Part shown: positions 1 to 7,644 of the stretch, piece by piece | Position numbering within the stretch: the first letter of the stretch is position 1 | How the letters are laid out: every line of letters begins with the position of its first letter | From: Sedimentisphaerales bacterium | GTDB taxonomy: Bacteria > Planctomycetota > Phycisphaerae > Sedimentisphaerales > SG8-4 | Assembly: GCA_016932895.1 (NCBI GenBank) | Contig: JAFGCA010000289.1 | Location: forward strand, 4,426 to 68,425 | Reading direction: 5' to 3' | Length of the DNA: 64,000 bases | Program-made: the position numbers and the translations under genes | Notes under the pieces: model-generated | The model's input: only the letters and a program-made list of their open reading frames with translations | Databases searched by the model: none | Told to the model about the DNA's origin: nothing

Positions 1-204
1 GCCGTTGAATGAGGAACCTCTTTCGTACGCCGGATCCTTCGTGCTCCACAGGCGCCACGGCTGACTCTTCCCGGCAGACATCTTCGCGCCGTCAGGACCC
101 TGGCGTTCTCTACGGCCGCGATGACGTTGGAGCCGGACGAATAGGTTTGCCCCGGACCGAGTCGCGGGTATCATGGAGTCGGCCTTTTTGAAAGGATTCC
201 TACC

Positions 205-726
205 ATGGCGCGCACGAAACACCCCCTCGTTGTCTCTCTGGCGGCATTGTCCCTTCTGGCCGGCTGTGCCAGCATGCAGGAGGCGCTGAACCGCAAACGG
301 CCGACGGCCCGATTGGTGGACGTGAGGTTCGACAACATCAAGCTGGAATCGGCGACGCTCCTGTTCGACGTCGAGATCGCGAACCACTATCCGGTGGCGC
401 TGCCCCTGCTGAATTTCGACTACGGGTTGTCCAGCCGGGCCGAGCAGGTTCTCTCGGGCCACGCCGACGTTCAGAGTACCGTGCCGGCCGACGGCAAGAA
501 GACGGTCTCCCTGCCGGCCACCATAAACTACGTGCAGATGCTCGGCGCGCTCGGAGGCGTACGGCCCGGCGCGACGATTCCCTACCGAGCCGAGCTGGCC
601 CTTTCGGTCGATGCGCCCGGCTGGGGCGCCATCCGCCTGCCGCTGGAGAAGGAAGGCGAGCTGCTCCTGCCGACGCTTTCCGATGTGAAGGCCGGCGATA
701 TTCTGGACCTTCTCAAACCTCGATGA
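205..726 (+). CDS. LEA type 2 (WHy-like) lipoprotein
   Basis: A 173-residue exported lipoprotein. The N-terminus has a basic start, a hydrophobic core and the lipobox LAGC, so the mature protein should be lipid-anchored at about Cys21. The remaining 150 residues (ARLVDVRFDNIKLESATLLF, then DVEIANHYPVALPL) have the alternating pattern of LEA14/WHy domains, which adopt a beta-sandwich. The start is supported by AAAGGA eight bases upstream. Bacterial LEA type 2 lipoproteins are common and their role is poorly defined (envelope or stress). No neighbour on the same strand is close enough to suggest an operon. The family call is from sequence pattern only. Confidence 0.75.
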   Translation: MARTKHPLVVSLAALSLLAGCASMQEALNRKRPTARLVDVRFDNIKLESATLLFDVEIANHYPVALPLLNFDYGLSSRAEQVLSGHADVQSTVPADGKKTVSLPATINYVQMLGALGGVRPGATIPYRAELALSVDAPGWGAIRLPLEKEGELLLPTLSDVKAGDILDLLKPR

Positions 727-1116
727 GCAGCCCGCGTGGGCCAAAGTCCATCCACCCGTGCCCTTGGAGAATCAGCGTTTATTGGTGTCCTTGCACGTTA
801 CTGGCAATGCGCTGTGTCGGGATGATTGCCGTCGTGAAGGTCTTGTGACTCGGCGGTACCCCTGACTCGCACTCCACCAAAGCACCTTGAGTTATTGACA
901 AATCTACTGACGTTTGATAACCTGCGAATGGAAGATGTCCGACGAGGCCGTCGCGGTGCAACTGTTGGGACAATCCCGTGCGAGATAGGAAAGAATGCAG
1001 GCGTGCCCGAGAAATAGCGTGCGTTACTGGGCAATTGTCCCTATGGTTTGTTTGTGCGCGTTGTCGGGCCGGAACGCCCCTGACCGGGCCCGTTCCTTAC
1101 GCAGTGGAGGCAGCAT
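727..1116. other. Intergenic region without recognised gene
   Basis: 390 bases between the LEA lipoprotein and the membrane protein. Short open frames on both strands lack a ribosome site and protein-like composition. The only clear signal is GGAGG at the right edge, which serves the gene starting at 1117. Confidence 0.5.
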
Positions 1117-1521
1117 ATGACCAGGGAGAAACATCTCGAACTGATTCAAGGCGTCATCAATCGCATGGCGGGCAATTCCTTCCACCTCAAGGGCTGGTCG
1201 GTCGTCCTCGTCTCGGCCCTCTTCGCCCTGGCGGCCAACGATGCCCGCGTCTACTTCGTCTACCTCGCCTACCTGCCGGCGATCGCGTTCTGGGTCCTCG
1301 ACGGCTACTTCCTCTGGCAGGAGCGCATGTACCGCAAGCTCTACGACGCCGTCCGAGCGGAAAAGACGCCGGACTCCGACTTCTCCATGAACGCTTACAA
1401 ATACGAAAAAGAGGCACGATCCTGGGCAGACGCGTGCTTCTCGAAGACGCTCCTGATCTTCCACGGCATGGTCCTGGCCGCTGTCCTGATCGTCATGGTC
1501 CTGATGCTTGTCTTGGGCTGA
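1117..1521 (+). CDS. Small three-TM membrane protein, first gene of putative STAND pair
   Basis: A 134-residue protein with about three membrane segments: residues ~28-41 (WSVVLVSALFALAA), ~46-67 (VYFVYLAYLPAIAFWVLDGY) and ~111-133 (TLLIFHGMVLAAVLIVMVLM). A charged loop lies between segments 2 and 3 (QERMYRKLYDAVRAEK). There is no signal peptide. GGAGG lies six bases before the ATG. From memory, the opening pattern (IQGVINRMAGNSF, LKGW) belongs to a conserved small membrane family often seen near defence-type genes, but I cannot name a Pfam entry. The gene ends 37 bp before a DUF4062 STAND ATPase gene on the same strand, so the two are probably co-transcribed. A membrane effector or anchor role is inference. 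Confidence 0.7.
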   Translation: MTREKHLELIQGVINRMAGNSFHLKGWSVVLVSALFALAANDARVYFVYLAYLPAIAFWVLDGYFLWQERMYRKLYDAVRAEKTPDSDFSMNAYKYEKEARSWADACFSKTLLIFHGMVLAAVLIVMVLMLVLG

Positions 1522-1540
1522 GACGCCCGGCGATAGTCAA

Positions 1541-1546
1541 AGGAGG
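1541..1546 (+). promoter_or_regulatory. Shine-Dalgarno that fixes the STAND gene start
   Basis: AGGAGG lies 12 bases before ATG 1559. It favours that start over the in-frame alternative at 1508, which overlaps the upstream gene and would add 17 residues ahead of the conserved DUF4062 opening KIFVSST. Confidence 0.7.
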
Positions 1547-1558
1547 GAGAACTACAGA

Positions 1559-4312
1559 ATGAAGATCTTCGTCAGCTCGACCACCAAAGACCTCGCCGAC
1601 GCCCGCAAGAAAGTCTGCGAGCAGATCGCGGGTCTTGACAACCAGTATGTCTGCATGGATTGTTATACTGCCAGCGGTCGTCCTCCTGCCGAATTCGACG
1701 ACAGCAAGGTCAAGGAATGCGACGCCTTCGTAATCATTGTCGCTCATTACTATGGGTCATGTCCGCCAGGAGAGGAGAGGTCCTTCACGGAATTGGAGTA
1801 CGAGGCCGCGGTCGCTTCGGACAAGCCTATCTACGCGTTCTTGGCATCTGAGGATTTTCCACGGCATCTACGCGAAAACGATGCTACCTATGCCACGCTG
1901 GAGGCATTCCGACAGAAGCTTGGAGAAAAACACCTGCCCAAGTATTTCGACAATCCTGACCAACTCTGCGCTCACGTCGCGGCCGCTGTTCCGAGACCTA
2001 CAGAACAGGCGGGGCGAATCACCGTGCCGAAGCTACCGCAGCCGTATCTCGCGCATCCTTATCCGATCCAGGAGAATTTCACGGGGCGCGTCAAGGAGCG
2101 GACCATGCTCACCGACTGGGTATCCGGAGCCGATTCCAGGCCCATGCTCAGTCTCGTCGGCATGGGCGGCCTGGGCAAGAGCGCCCTGACCTGGTTCTGG
2201 CTCCACGAAGACCTGCCCCAGGAAAAACTGACGTTCTCGGGGATCATCTGGTGGAGTTTCTACGAGAGCGAGGCGAGCTTCGAGAGCTTCCTGGCCCACG
2301 CCCTGCTCTACGCCAGTGGCGGAACCATCGACCCGGGGCAAGTCCCCTCCGACTACGACCGCTTGTCCTCGCTCTGGTGCATCCTGCGCGATAGTCCGTT
2401 CCTGATCGTCTTCGACGGCGCCGAGCGTCTCTTGCGGGCCTACCACGCGCTGGACGCGGCGTACAAAGGGGACGACTTCACCGAGCAGGCCGGAGACAAA
2501 CACCTCCTCTGTGCCGACCCCCGCGCCGGTCAGTTTCTCCAATGGCTCGCCACCCCCGGCGTCAAAACGCGGACGCTCCTGACCACGCGCCTGCATCCCA
2601 GGGAGTTGGAGGCCCTGGCGGGCTGCCGGAAGAAGGACCTGGAACATCTCGAACCAGACGACGCCGTGGAATTCATGCGCCGCCAGGGCATCAAGGGCCC
2701 GCGCCATGCCATCGTCGGCGCCTGCGAGCCTTACGACTTCCTGCCCCTGTGCATCCGCCTGCTCTCCGGCGCGATTCGCGAAGACCCGGAGAGGCCGGGC
2801 GACATCGGCGTGGCCGAGGACTGGCACCCACCGGCCAATCTGAAAGACAAGCAGCGACAGCACCATATCCTGGAGCTTTCCTACGACACGATGGCCAAAG
2901 ACCGCCGGGAGCTGCTCAGCCGAATCGCCGCCATGCGCGGACCCGTGGACTACGTCACCGCCACGGTCCTCTCCACGTACGACGATGAGGACGACTTGAA
3001 GGCAGCCCTGCTCGAGTTGGTCGCCCGAGGCCTTCTGTTCCGCCGGGAGGGCCAGGCCCGCTACGACCTGCACCCCATCGTCAGGCAATACGCCTACGAC
3101 CGCCTGGGCGACAAAGCCGCCACGCACGAAACCCTGAAAGACTACTTCGGCACCGTCCCGAAGCCGGAGAAGATCGAGACACTCGACGACCTCCAGCCCG
3201 TCATCGAGCTGTTCCACCACACCATCCGCGCCGGCGGATTCGAGGAAGCACTGACAATCTACCAAGACCGCCTGGAAGATGCCCTGTACTTCCAGCTCGG
3301 CGCCTACGATGTGGACATCTCTCTCAAGGAGGCCTTCTTCCCCGAGGGCACCGACAAGCCCCCGCGTCTCGAAGATCAGGCGGACCAGGCGTGGCTCTTA
3401 AACGCTCTGGCGATTGCCTGCGACAAGACCGGCCAAAGCCGCAAGGCGGCGGGATTGCTCGAACGGTCGAACGCCATAAGTGAGAACCGAGGTAACACGG
3501 CGCACGTCGCTCGTGGCCTGGGCAACCTCGTGGCAAGCCAGATGCTCCTGGGCGAACTGGAAGCGGCGGGGTCGAACCTGCGACGCCGGATCGAAATCGA
3601 CAAGAAGATGGATGAGAAATTCGACGAGGCCATAGGTCACCAGGACCTCGGGCGTCTGCTCACGTACACGGCCGCGTACGACCGCGCGGACAAGGAACTG
3701 GAAACGGCCCTTAGCATGTTCGCAAAACAGCAGAACGAGCAGTGCCAGGGTGTCGTTTGGTCTTACCGCGCCCTCAGGGCGCTTATGACGGACGATCCGA
3801 AGTCCGCAGTTGCAGCCCTGAAGCGGGCACGTCGGTTCTGGGAACTTTACGCCGAGCATGAGGCCCCCATCGAGCGGGACCTCGTCCGAATCCTCTGGCT
3901 CTCCGGTACGGCCAGACGGGGCGCGGGCGATATAACGGGCGCCGAGACGGAGCTGAACGAGGCCCTGTCTCGCTGTCGGCGGATTCGCCTCGTCGAGTTC
4001 GAGGCCGATATCCTGCTGGAGATGGCCAGGCTCCAGTGGGACAAGACCCGGGGCAAAAACACCAACCTGACTGAAGAGGCCAAGTCGCTTACCCGCGAGG
4101 CCCTGGAGATTGCCGACCGCTGCGAATACCGTCTCGTGCAGGCCGACATCCACAACTTCCTGGCGCAAATGGCCCTGGCCGCAGGCGACGAGGCCACTGC
4201 GAAAAACCACGCCGAAATCGCCAAAGAGCGCGCCTGGTGCGACGGCCCGCCCCACTGCTACCGCAAGGCCCTCGACGAAGCCGAGCGCATCCTCGCGAAA
4301 CTGCCCCATTGA
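1559..4312 (+). CDS. DUF4062 - NB-ARC - TPR STAND protein
   Basis: A 917-residue protein of three parts. Residues 1-~100 are a DUF4062 domain: KIFVSSTTKDLADAR, then CDAFVIIVAHYYGS and FTELEYEAAVASDKPIYAF, a TIR/SLOG-like fold. Residues ~175-500 are an NB-ARC/NACHT-type ATPase with Walker A GMGGLGKS (201-208), Walker B FLIVFDGAE (281-289) and sensor-like LLTTRLHP. Residues ~520-917 are helical repeats of TPR type (QAWLLNALAIACDKTGQSRK; HVARGLGNLVASQMLLGELE). STAND proteins of this layout oligomerise on sensing a ligand, and many bacterial ones act in antiphage defence. DUF4062 is widespread as an N-terminal module of STAND proteins. It is paired with the small membrane protein ending at 1521, which could be its effector partner. 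The defence role is inferred from architecture. Confidence 0.85.
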   Translation: MKIFVSSTTKDLADARKKVCEQIAGLDNQYVCMDCYTASGRPPAEFDDSKVKECDAFVIIVAHYYGSCPPGEERSFTELEYEAAVASDKPIYAFLASEDFPRHLRENDATYATLEAFRQKLGEKHLPKYFDNPDQLCAHVAAAVPRPTEQAGRITVPKLPQPYLAHPYPIQENFTGRVKERTMLTDWVSGADSRPMLSLVGMGGLGKSALTWFWLHEDLPQEKLTFSGIIWWSFYESEASFESFLAHALLYASGGTIDPGQVPSDYDRLSSLWCILRDSPFLIVFDGAERLLRAYHALDAAYKGDDFTEQAGDKHLLCADPRAGQFLQWLATPGVKTRTLLTTRLHPRELEALAGCRKKDLEHLEPDDAVEFMRRQGIKGPRHAIVGACEPYDFLPLCIRLLSGAIREDPERPGDIGVAEDWHPPANLKDKQRQHHILELSYDTMAKDRRELLSRIAAMRGPVDYVTATVLSTYDDEDDLKAALLELVARGLLFRREGQARYDLHPIVRQYAYDRLGDKAATHETLKDYFGTVPKPEKIETLDDLQPVIELFHHTIRAGGFEEALTIYQDRLEDALYFQLGAYDVDISLKEAFFPEGTDKPPRLEDQADQAWLLNALAIACDKTGQSRKAAGLLERSNAISENRGNTAHVARGLGNLVASQMLLGELEAAGSNLRRRIEIDKKMDEKFDEAIGHQDLGRLLTYTAAYDRADKELETALSMFAKQQNEQCQGVVWSYRALRALMTDDPKSAVAALKRARRFWELYAEHEAPIERDLVRILWLSGTARRGAGDITGAETELNEALSRCRRIRLVEFEADILLEMARLQWDKTRGKNTNLTEEAKSLTREALEIADRCEYRLVQADIHNFLAQMALAAGDEATAKNHAEIAKERAWCDGPPHCYRKALDEAERILAKLPH

Positions 4313-4392
4313 AAGCGTGACGCGTGGGTTGCGAATCCGCCCGACATGTTCGCCTGCGTGAAGGGCGATGGGCGCTCGGAGTTGAAGGACGG

Positions 4393-4585
4393 GAACCGCG
4401 AAATACGCGGACTACAGGAAAACAAGAATTCAACAAGTAGCAGTGCGAAAAGTGATTTTGACGAAGACTCCGCGCTTCGCGCAGGTTGCGTACGGCCCCC
4501 TCCATGGCCCCGTTTGTTTCTTTGTCACCAGCGATTCCTCCACCGGCCGGGTTTGCCTTCGCGTCTTCCGCGTATTTCGCGGTTC
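4393..4585. repeat. MITE-like element with 19-bp terminal inverted repeats
   Basis: GAACCGCGAAATACGCGGA at 4393-4411 is matched exactly in inverse at 4567-4585. The interior (about 155 bp) has no credible gene. The motif CCGCGAAATACGCG is of a kind met as dispersed intergenic sequence in many environmental genomes (from memory). It is the first unit of a repeat island running to about 5.42 kb. Confidence 0.6.
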
Positions 4586-4594
4586 AAAACATGT

Positions 4595-4619
4595 GGATTC
4601 CCGCCTGCGCGGGAATGAC
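4595..4619. repeat. Short hairpin repeat ATTCCCGC...GCGGGAAT
   Basis: ATTCCCGC, four bases, then GCGGGAAT (4597-4616), followed by GAC. The arrangement resembles dRS3-type short repeats known in several bacterial genomes. It directly abuts the preceding inverted-repeat element. Confidence 0.55.
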
Positions 4620-4680
4620 GGAGTCCACATCTGCGTTCATCCGCGGTTTCAAAGCCGTGACCCGTGATCCGTGGCACGTG

Positions 4681-4707
4681 AGATTGCTTCGCTGCGCTCG
4701 CAATGAC
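4681..4707. repeat. Dispersed repeat AGATTGCTTCGC...GCTCGCAATGAC
   Basis: A 27-base unit with the same sequence, apart from one to two bases, as the left arm of the pair at 22.9 kb. A degenerate relative sits at 7.49 kb. It is a short dispersed repeat with no coding content. Confidence 0.6.
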
Positions 4708-4848
4708 AGGAGCGAATCCGTGTCAATCTCGTGCAACAGCGACTTTTCCCTTGACGGCCAATACGAAAGCCTATATAGTACATAGACAACTATAGTGAAC
4801 CCCAAGCTGAGACTGACGATCATGGACAACAGACCCGGGCCGGCACCG

Positions 4849-4948
4849 GGAAACTCTAAGCACCAAGCTCGAAATCTGAAACAGATTCGAAAGACCAATG
4901 ATCGAAACACCGGAAACGCAGAACAAAGCCAATTCGCCCGGGCCGCTG
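4849..4948. repeat. Long-unit dispersed repeat ending in the AAACRAAGCCAATT core
   Basis: The stretch from CCGGGAAACTCTAAG through AGCTCGAAATCTGAAACA and ATTCGAAAGACCAATGATC to ACAAAGCCAATTCG matches 50.47-50.55 kb, where the same words recur in the same order with some substitutions. Part of it recurs again near 50.65 kb. Copies are on the plus strand in both islands. Confidence 0.65.
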
Positions 4949-4981
4949 CGCCAAACGAACCCAATTTCGCGGCTGGGCAGG

Positions 4982-5088
4982 AAGCACCACGGAGACACCG
5001 AGAGCACCGAGATGTATCTAAATGCAATTGTAATAAGGAATTAGGTCTTATGCCCTGTGGCCTCCGCGTCTCTGTGGTAAGTAACCGG
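4982..5088. repeat. 107-bp hairpin repeat, copy 1
   Basis: It begins AAGCACCACGGAGACACCGA and ends CCGCGTCTCTGTGGTAAGT plus a few bases. The two ends pair imperfectly (ACCACGGAGACACCGAG against the inverse of CTCCGCGTCTCTGTGGT), giving a long hairpin. Copy 2 has the same length and the same centre, TAAATGCAATTG. Confidence 0.7.
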
Positions 5089-5269
5089 ACCCGGCGGGAA
5101 ACGAACCCAATTCGCTCGGGCTGGTCGGCGCCGGGAAATCCAAAGCTCGAAAGGCAAACGATCGAAACGCGAAACAAAGCCAATTTGGGCGATTGGGTAT
5201 TGGAGGCGGCCGGTACGCTCGATGCCGAGGCGCCAGATGTCAAACAAACCCAATTTGCCGACGGCGGGC

Positions 5270-5376
5270 AAGCACCACGGAGGCGCGGAGAACGCGGAGA
5301 TGGATGTAAATGCAATTGGAACAATGAGTTAGATATTATGCTCTGTGTCCTCTGTGTCTCGGTGGTCAGCAACCGG
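5270..5376. repeat. 107-bp hairpin repeat, copy 2
   Basis: Same length and orientation as the copy at 4982. The arms are ACCACGGAGGCGCGGAG and the inverse of CTCTGTGTCTCGGTGGT. Differences between the copies are scattered through arms and centre. Both copies are flanked on each side by AAACRAASCCAATT cores, so the units alternate. Confidence 0.7.
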
Positions 5377-5430
5377 GCCAGCGAGGTGGCCGGGGATGTG
5401 AAACGAAGCCAATTTGGTGGCGGAGATGGG

Positions 5431-6861
5431 TCAGCCTTTGACGCAGATCAGGGGTTCGAGGCGGGCGACTTTTCGGGCCAGGCCGGCGGTTTCGGTGGCA
5501 TCGACGACGGCGGTCACGTCCTTGTAGGCGCCCGGGGCCTCTTCGGCGACGCCGCGAAGCGAGGCGCCGCGAATGAGGATTCCCTTTTGGGCCAGGCTCA
5601 TGACGACGTCCTTTCCGTGCCAGCGTTTGGTGGCCTGCTTTCGGCTCATGGCCCGGCCGGCGCCGTGGCAGCAGGAGCCGAAGGACAACTCCATGCCGGT
5701 CTCCGTGCCGGCCAGGATGTACGAGGCGGTTCCCATGGTCCCGCCGATGAGCACGGGTTGGCCGGTCGCCCGCAAATCCTCGGGCAGCGACGGATGGCCC
5801 GGGCCGAACGCCCGCGTGGCGCCCTTGCGATGGACGTAGAGCTTTCTCGGCTTGCCCTCGACGGTGTGCTGCTCGACCTTGCAGGTGTTGTGCGAGACGT
5901 CGTAGAGCAGCCTCAGATCGGCTTTGGGCAGGAGTTTCTCGAAGACCTGCCGCAGAAGATGCGTCAACACCTGGCGATTGGCCACGGCGCAGTTGATGCC
6001 TGCGCACATCGCGCCGTAGTACTGTCGGCCGAGGTCGGACTGGATCGGCGCGCAGGCGAGTTCGCGCTGCGCCAGCTCGATCCCGGCGCTCTGGGCCGCC
6101 TTGATCATCTTCGGCAGGAAGTCGGTAGCGACCTGATGGCCCAGGCCGCGCGACCCGCAGTGGATGCTCACGACGACGTCGTTGAGATGCAGTCCGAACG
6201 TCTCGGCGATCTGCCCGTCGTAGAGGGCCGAGATACGCTGCACTTCGAGGTAGTGGTTGCCCGAGCCGAGCGTGCCGACCTGCCTTTCCTGGCGGTCTTT
6301 GGCATGGTTGGAGACGTAGCGCGGCTGGGCGTCGGCCATGCGGCCGTTCTCTTCGGTGTGGGCCAGGTCCGCGCGGGTGCCGTAGCCGGCCTCGACGGCC
6401 CACTCGCCGCCGCCGCGCAGCATCTCGTCCATCTCGATCGACGAGAGCTTGAGCTTGCCCTTGCTGCCGACGCCGGCGGGGATGCGCTGCGCCAGCAGGT
6501 CCGCGAGGCGCTCTTTCACCAAGGCGACGTCTTCGGCGGTCACTTGCGTGCACAGGGCTCGCACCCCGCAGGCGATGTCGAAGCCGACCCCGCCGGCCGA
6601 GATGATCCCGCCCCGGTCCGGATCGAAACCGGCCACGCCGCCGATGGGAAAGCCGTACCCCCAGTGCGCATCCGGCATCGCATAGGACGCCTGCACCACG
6701 CCCGGCAGCGAGGCCACGTTGGCCGCCTGTTTGCAGACCTGCTCGTCCATCCCCCGCATGAGCTCGTCATCGGCATACACCACCACCGGCACCCGCATGC
6801 TCCCGAACGGCTCAATGACCCACGCACACTCGGAGCGGCGTTTGACCTTCTCGGCGTACAT
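5431..6861 (-). CDS. rtcB: RtcB RNA ligase (3'-phosphate/5'-OH)
   Basis: A 476-residue RtcB, the usual length. It joins RNA 2',3'-cyclic phosphate or 3'-phosphate ends to 5'-OH ends with GTP and Mn2+, in tRNA splicing or RNA repair. Visible motifs are PDAHWGYGFPIGGVAGFD (64-80), GVGFDIACGVR with metal ligands Asp95 and Cys98, GSGNHYLEVQ, HCGSRGLGHQ, YDVSHN, and the guanylylated His in CCHGAGR (about residue 399). All key residues are present. Its protein partner archease is encoded 106 bp upstream on the same strand, so the two likely form an operon. The stop codon lies just beyond the last repeat of the island at 4.9-5.4 kb. Confidence 0.95.
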   Translation of the reverse strand: MYAEKVKRRSECAWVIEPFGSMRVPVVVYADDELMRGMDEQVCKQAANVASLPGVVQASYAMPDAHWGYGFPIGGVAGFDPDRGGIISAGGVGFDIACGVRALCTQVTAEDVALVKERLADLLAQRIPAGVGSKGKLKLSSIEMDEMLRGGGEWAVEAGYGTRADLAHTEENGRMADAQPRYVSNHAKDRQERQVGTLGSGNHYLEVQRISALYDGQIAETFGLHLNDVVVSIHCGSRGLGHQVATDFLPKMIKAAQSAGIELAQRELACAPIQSDLGRQYYGAMCAGINCAVANRQVLTHLLRQVFEKLLPKADLRLLYDVSHNTCKVEQHTVEGKPRKLYVHRKGATRAFGPGHPSLPEDLRATGQPVLIGGTMGTASYILAGTETGMELSFGSCCHGAGRAMSRKQATKRWHGKDVVMSLAQKGILIRGASLRGVAEEAPGAYKDVTAVVDATETAGLARKVARLEPLICVKG

Positions 6862-6910
6862 ACGACCTCACGATATCAAATATCAAAACTCAAATAGCAG
6901 AATTGTAGAA

Positions 6911-6926
6911 TCCCGGCGCGCCGGGA
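6911..6926. repeat. Perfect 16-bp palindrome between archease and rtcB
   Basis: TCCCGGCGCGCCGGGA, preceded by GAA and followed by TGAC, in the 106-bp spacer. It resembles the short hairpin at 4.6 kb in layout (ATCCCG...CGGGATGAC). It could be a repeat or an attenuating stem in the transcript. There is no T-run, so it is not a classic terminator. Confidence 0.5.
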
Positions 6927-6967
6927 TGACTTTCGTATTGTCGCTCGTTGACAGTAACAGAATGCTA

Positions 6968-7390
6968 TCACACGTCGACGATGCACTGGGCGAGCCAGTG
7001 GCCGGCGCGGTCCTGCTCGACTTTCAGATCGGCATACGTGGCGGCCTTGACCTCGACGGCGGGCTCGTGCCGGACGGGATCGACCGCTTCGCCCCAGGCC
7101 GTCGCGCGCAAGCCGCCCTCGACGCGCGCGATCTCAAACCGGCAGAACAACATGTTCCGCGTTCCCATCTCGCAGAGCAGAGCGCTGAGCCAGCCCACCA
7201 GGAGCAACCCGTCGTCCTCTTCGGCGCAGGTGATCGTCACCGCGTCTTTCGGCTCAATCCTCTCTAAGTCGGTAACGATCGACGTCATGGCCAGGGCGGC
7301 CTGGGCAAACGCTTCTTCCCGCGTCGGCCCGACGCCGCGAATCCCCATGTCCGCCGGATGCGAGTACAGTTCCCAGTACGCAGAGTCCAT
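6968..7390 (-). CDS. Archease (RtcB cofactor)
   Basis: A 140-residue archease. The family promotes guanylylation and turnover of RtcB. The opening YWELYSHPADMGIRGVG matches the archease pattern YEHTADIGI, followed by EEAFAQAALAMTSIVTDL and the C-terminal WGEAVDPVRHEPAVEVKAAT with the conserved D...H...E arrangement for Ca2+ binding and KAATY. An in-frame start at 7516 would add 42 residues coming largely from a dispersed repeat, so ATG 7390 was chosen. It has only a weak ribosome site. The gene sits upstream of rtcB on the same strand, the normal pairing. Confidence 0.9.
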   Translation of the reverse strand: MDSAYWELYSHPADMGIRGVGPTREEAFAQAALAMTSIVTDLERIEPKDAVTITCAEEDDGLLLVGWLSALLCEMGTRNMLFCRFEIARVEGGLRATAWGEAVDPVRHEPAVEVKAATYADLKVEQDRAGHWLAQCIVDV

Positions 7391-7492
7391 GGCAAACACC
7401 CAACAGATGCGTTTCCTTTTCGCTCCATGGTACCAGGCGCCGGCCTCTTGCGAAATGGCGCATTTCGGGAATTTGCCCGGTCGGGCGTCGAG

Positions 7493-7590
7493 AGATTGCT
7501 TCGCTTCGCCGGCCATGCCGGGGAGGACTCGTGCCCGTCACTGCGCGCGGCGCAGCAAGCCTGCCCCCGCGAAAGCGGAGGGAGCAATCT
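7493..7590. repeat. Degenerate dispersed repeat with inverted ends
   Basis: AGATTGCTTCGCTTCGC at the left and GGAGCAATCT at the right are inverse ends of the same repeat type seen at 4.68 and 22.9 kb. The interior has diverged. It fills most of the gap between archease and the beta-helix gene. Confidence 0.45.
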
Positions 7591-7644
7591 CCTCTTCGCG
7601 ATCGTCGCAAGACTCGCGGACTACAGCACCGAAATTCTGCGATC

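Larger units (their letters stand above)
4922..5417. repeat. Cluster of six AAACRAASCCAATT core repeats
   Basis: The core AAACRAASCCAATT(T)YG occurs at 4922-4936, 4953-4969, 5099-5114, 5172-5188, 5242-5257 and 5401-5417, all on the plus strand. Five more copies lie at 50.4-50.8 kb. Spacing is irregular (16 to 144 bases) and the sequence between copies is itself partly repeated, so this is not a CRISPR array. Open frames through it are low-quality reads of the repeat (peptides like QSQFA, NEPNF, KANLG). Confidence 0.75.

Noticed and set aside
9..191. Possible small gene at the left edge
   Set aside because: No ribosome site or recognisable pattern, and Arg/Ser-rich composition as in shadow frames.
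1508..1558. Earlier start for the STAND protein
   Set aside because: The 17 added residues overlap the upstream gene and lack conservation pattern. AGGAGG precedes the ATG at 1559.
4922..5417. CRISPR array in the 5-kb repeats
   Set aside because: Cores are only ~16 bases, spaced irregularly from 16 to 144 bases, and the intervals contain further repeats rather than unique spacers. No cas genes are nearby.
4795..6897. Long plus-strand open frame of ~700 codons through the repeats and the rtcB gene
   Set aside because: It is a shadow of rtcB on the other strand joined to repeat reads, with no ribosome site.
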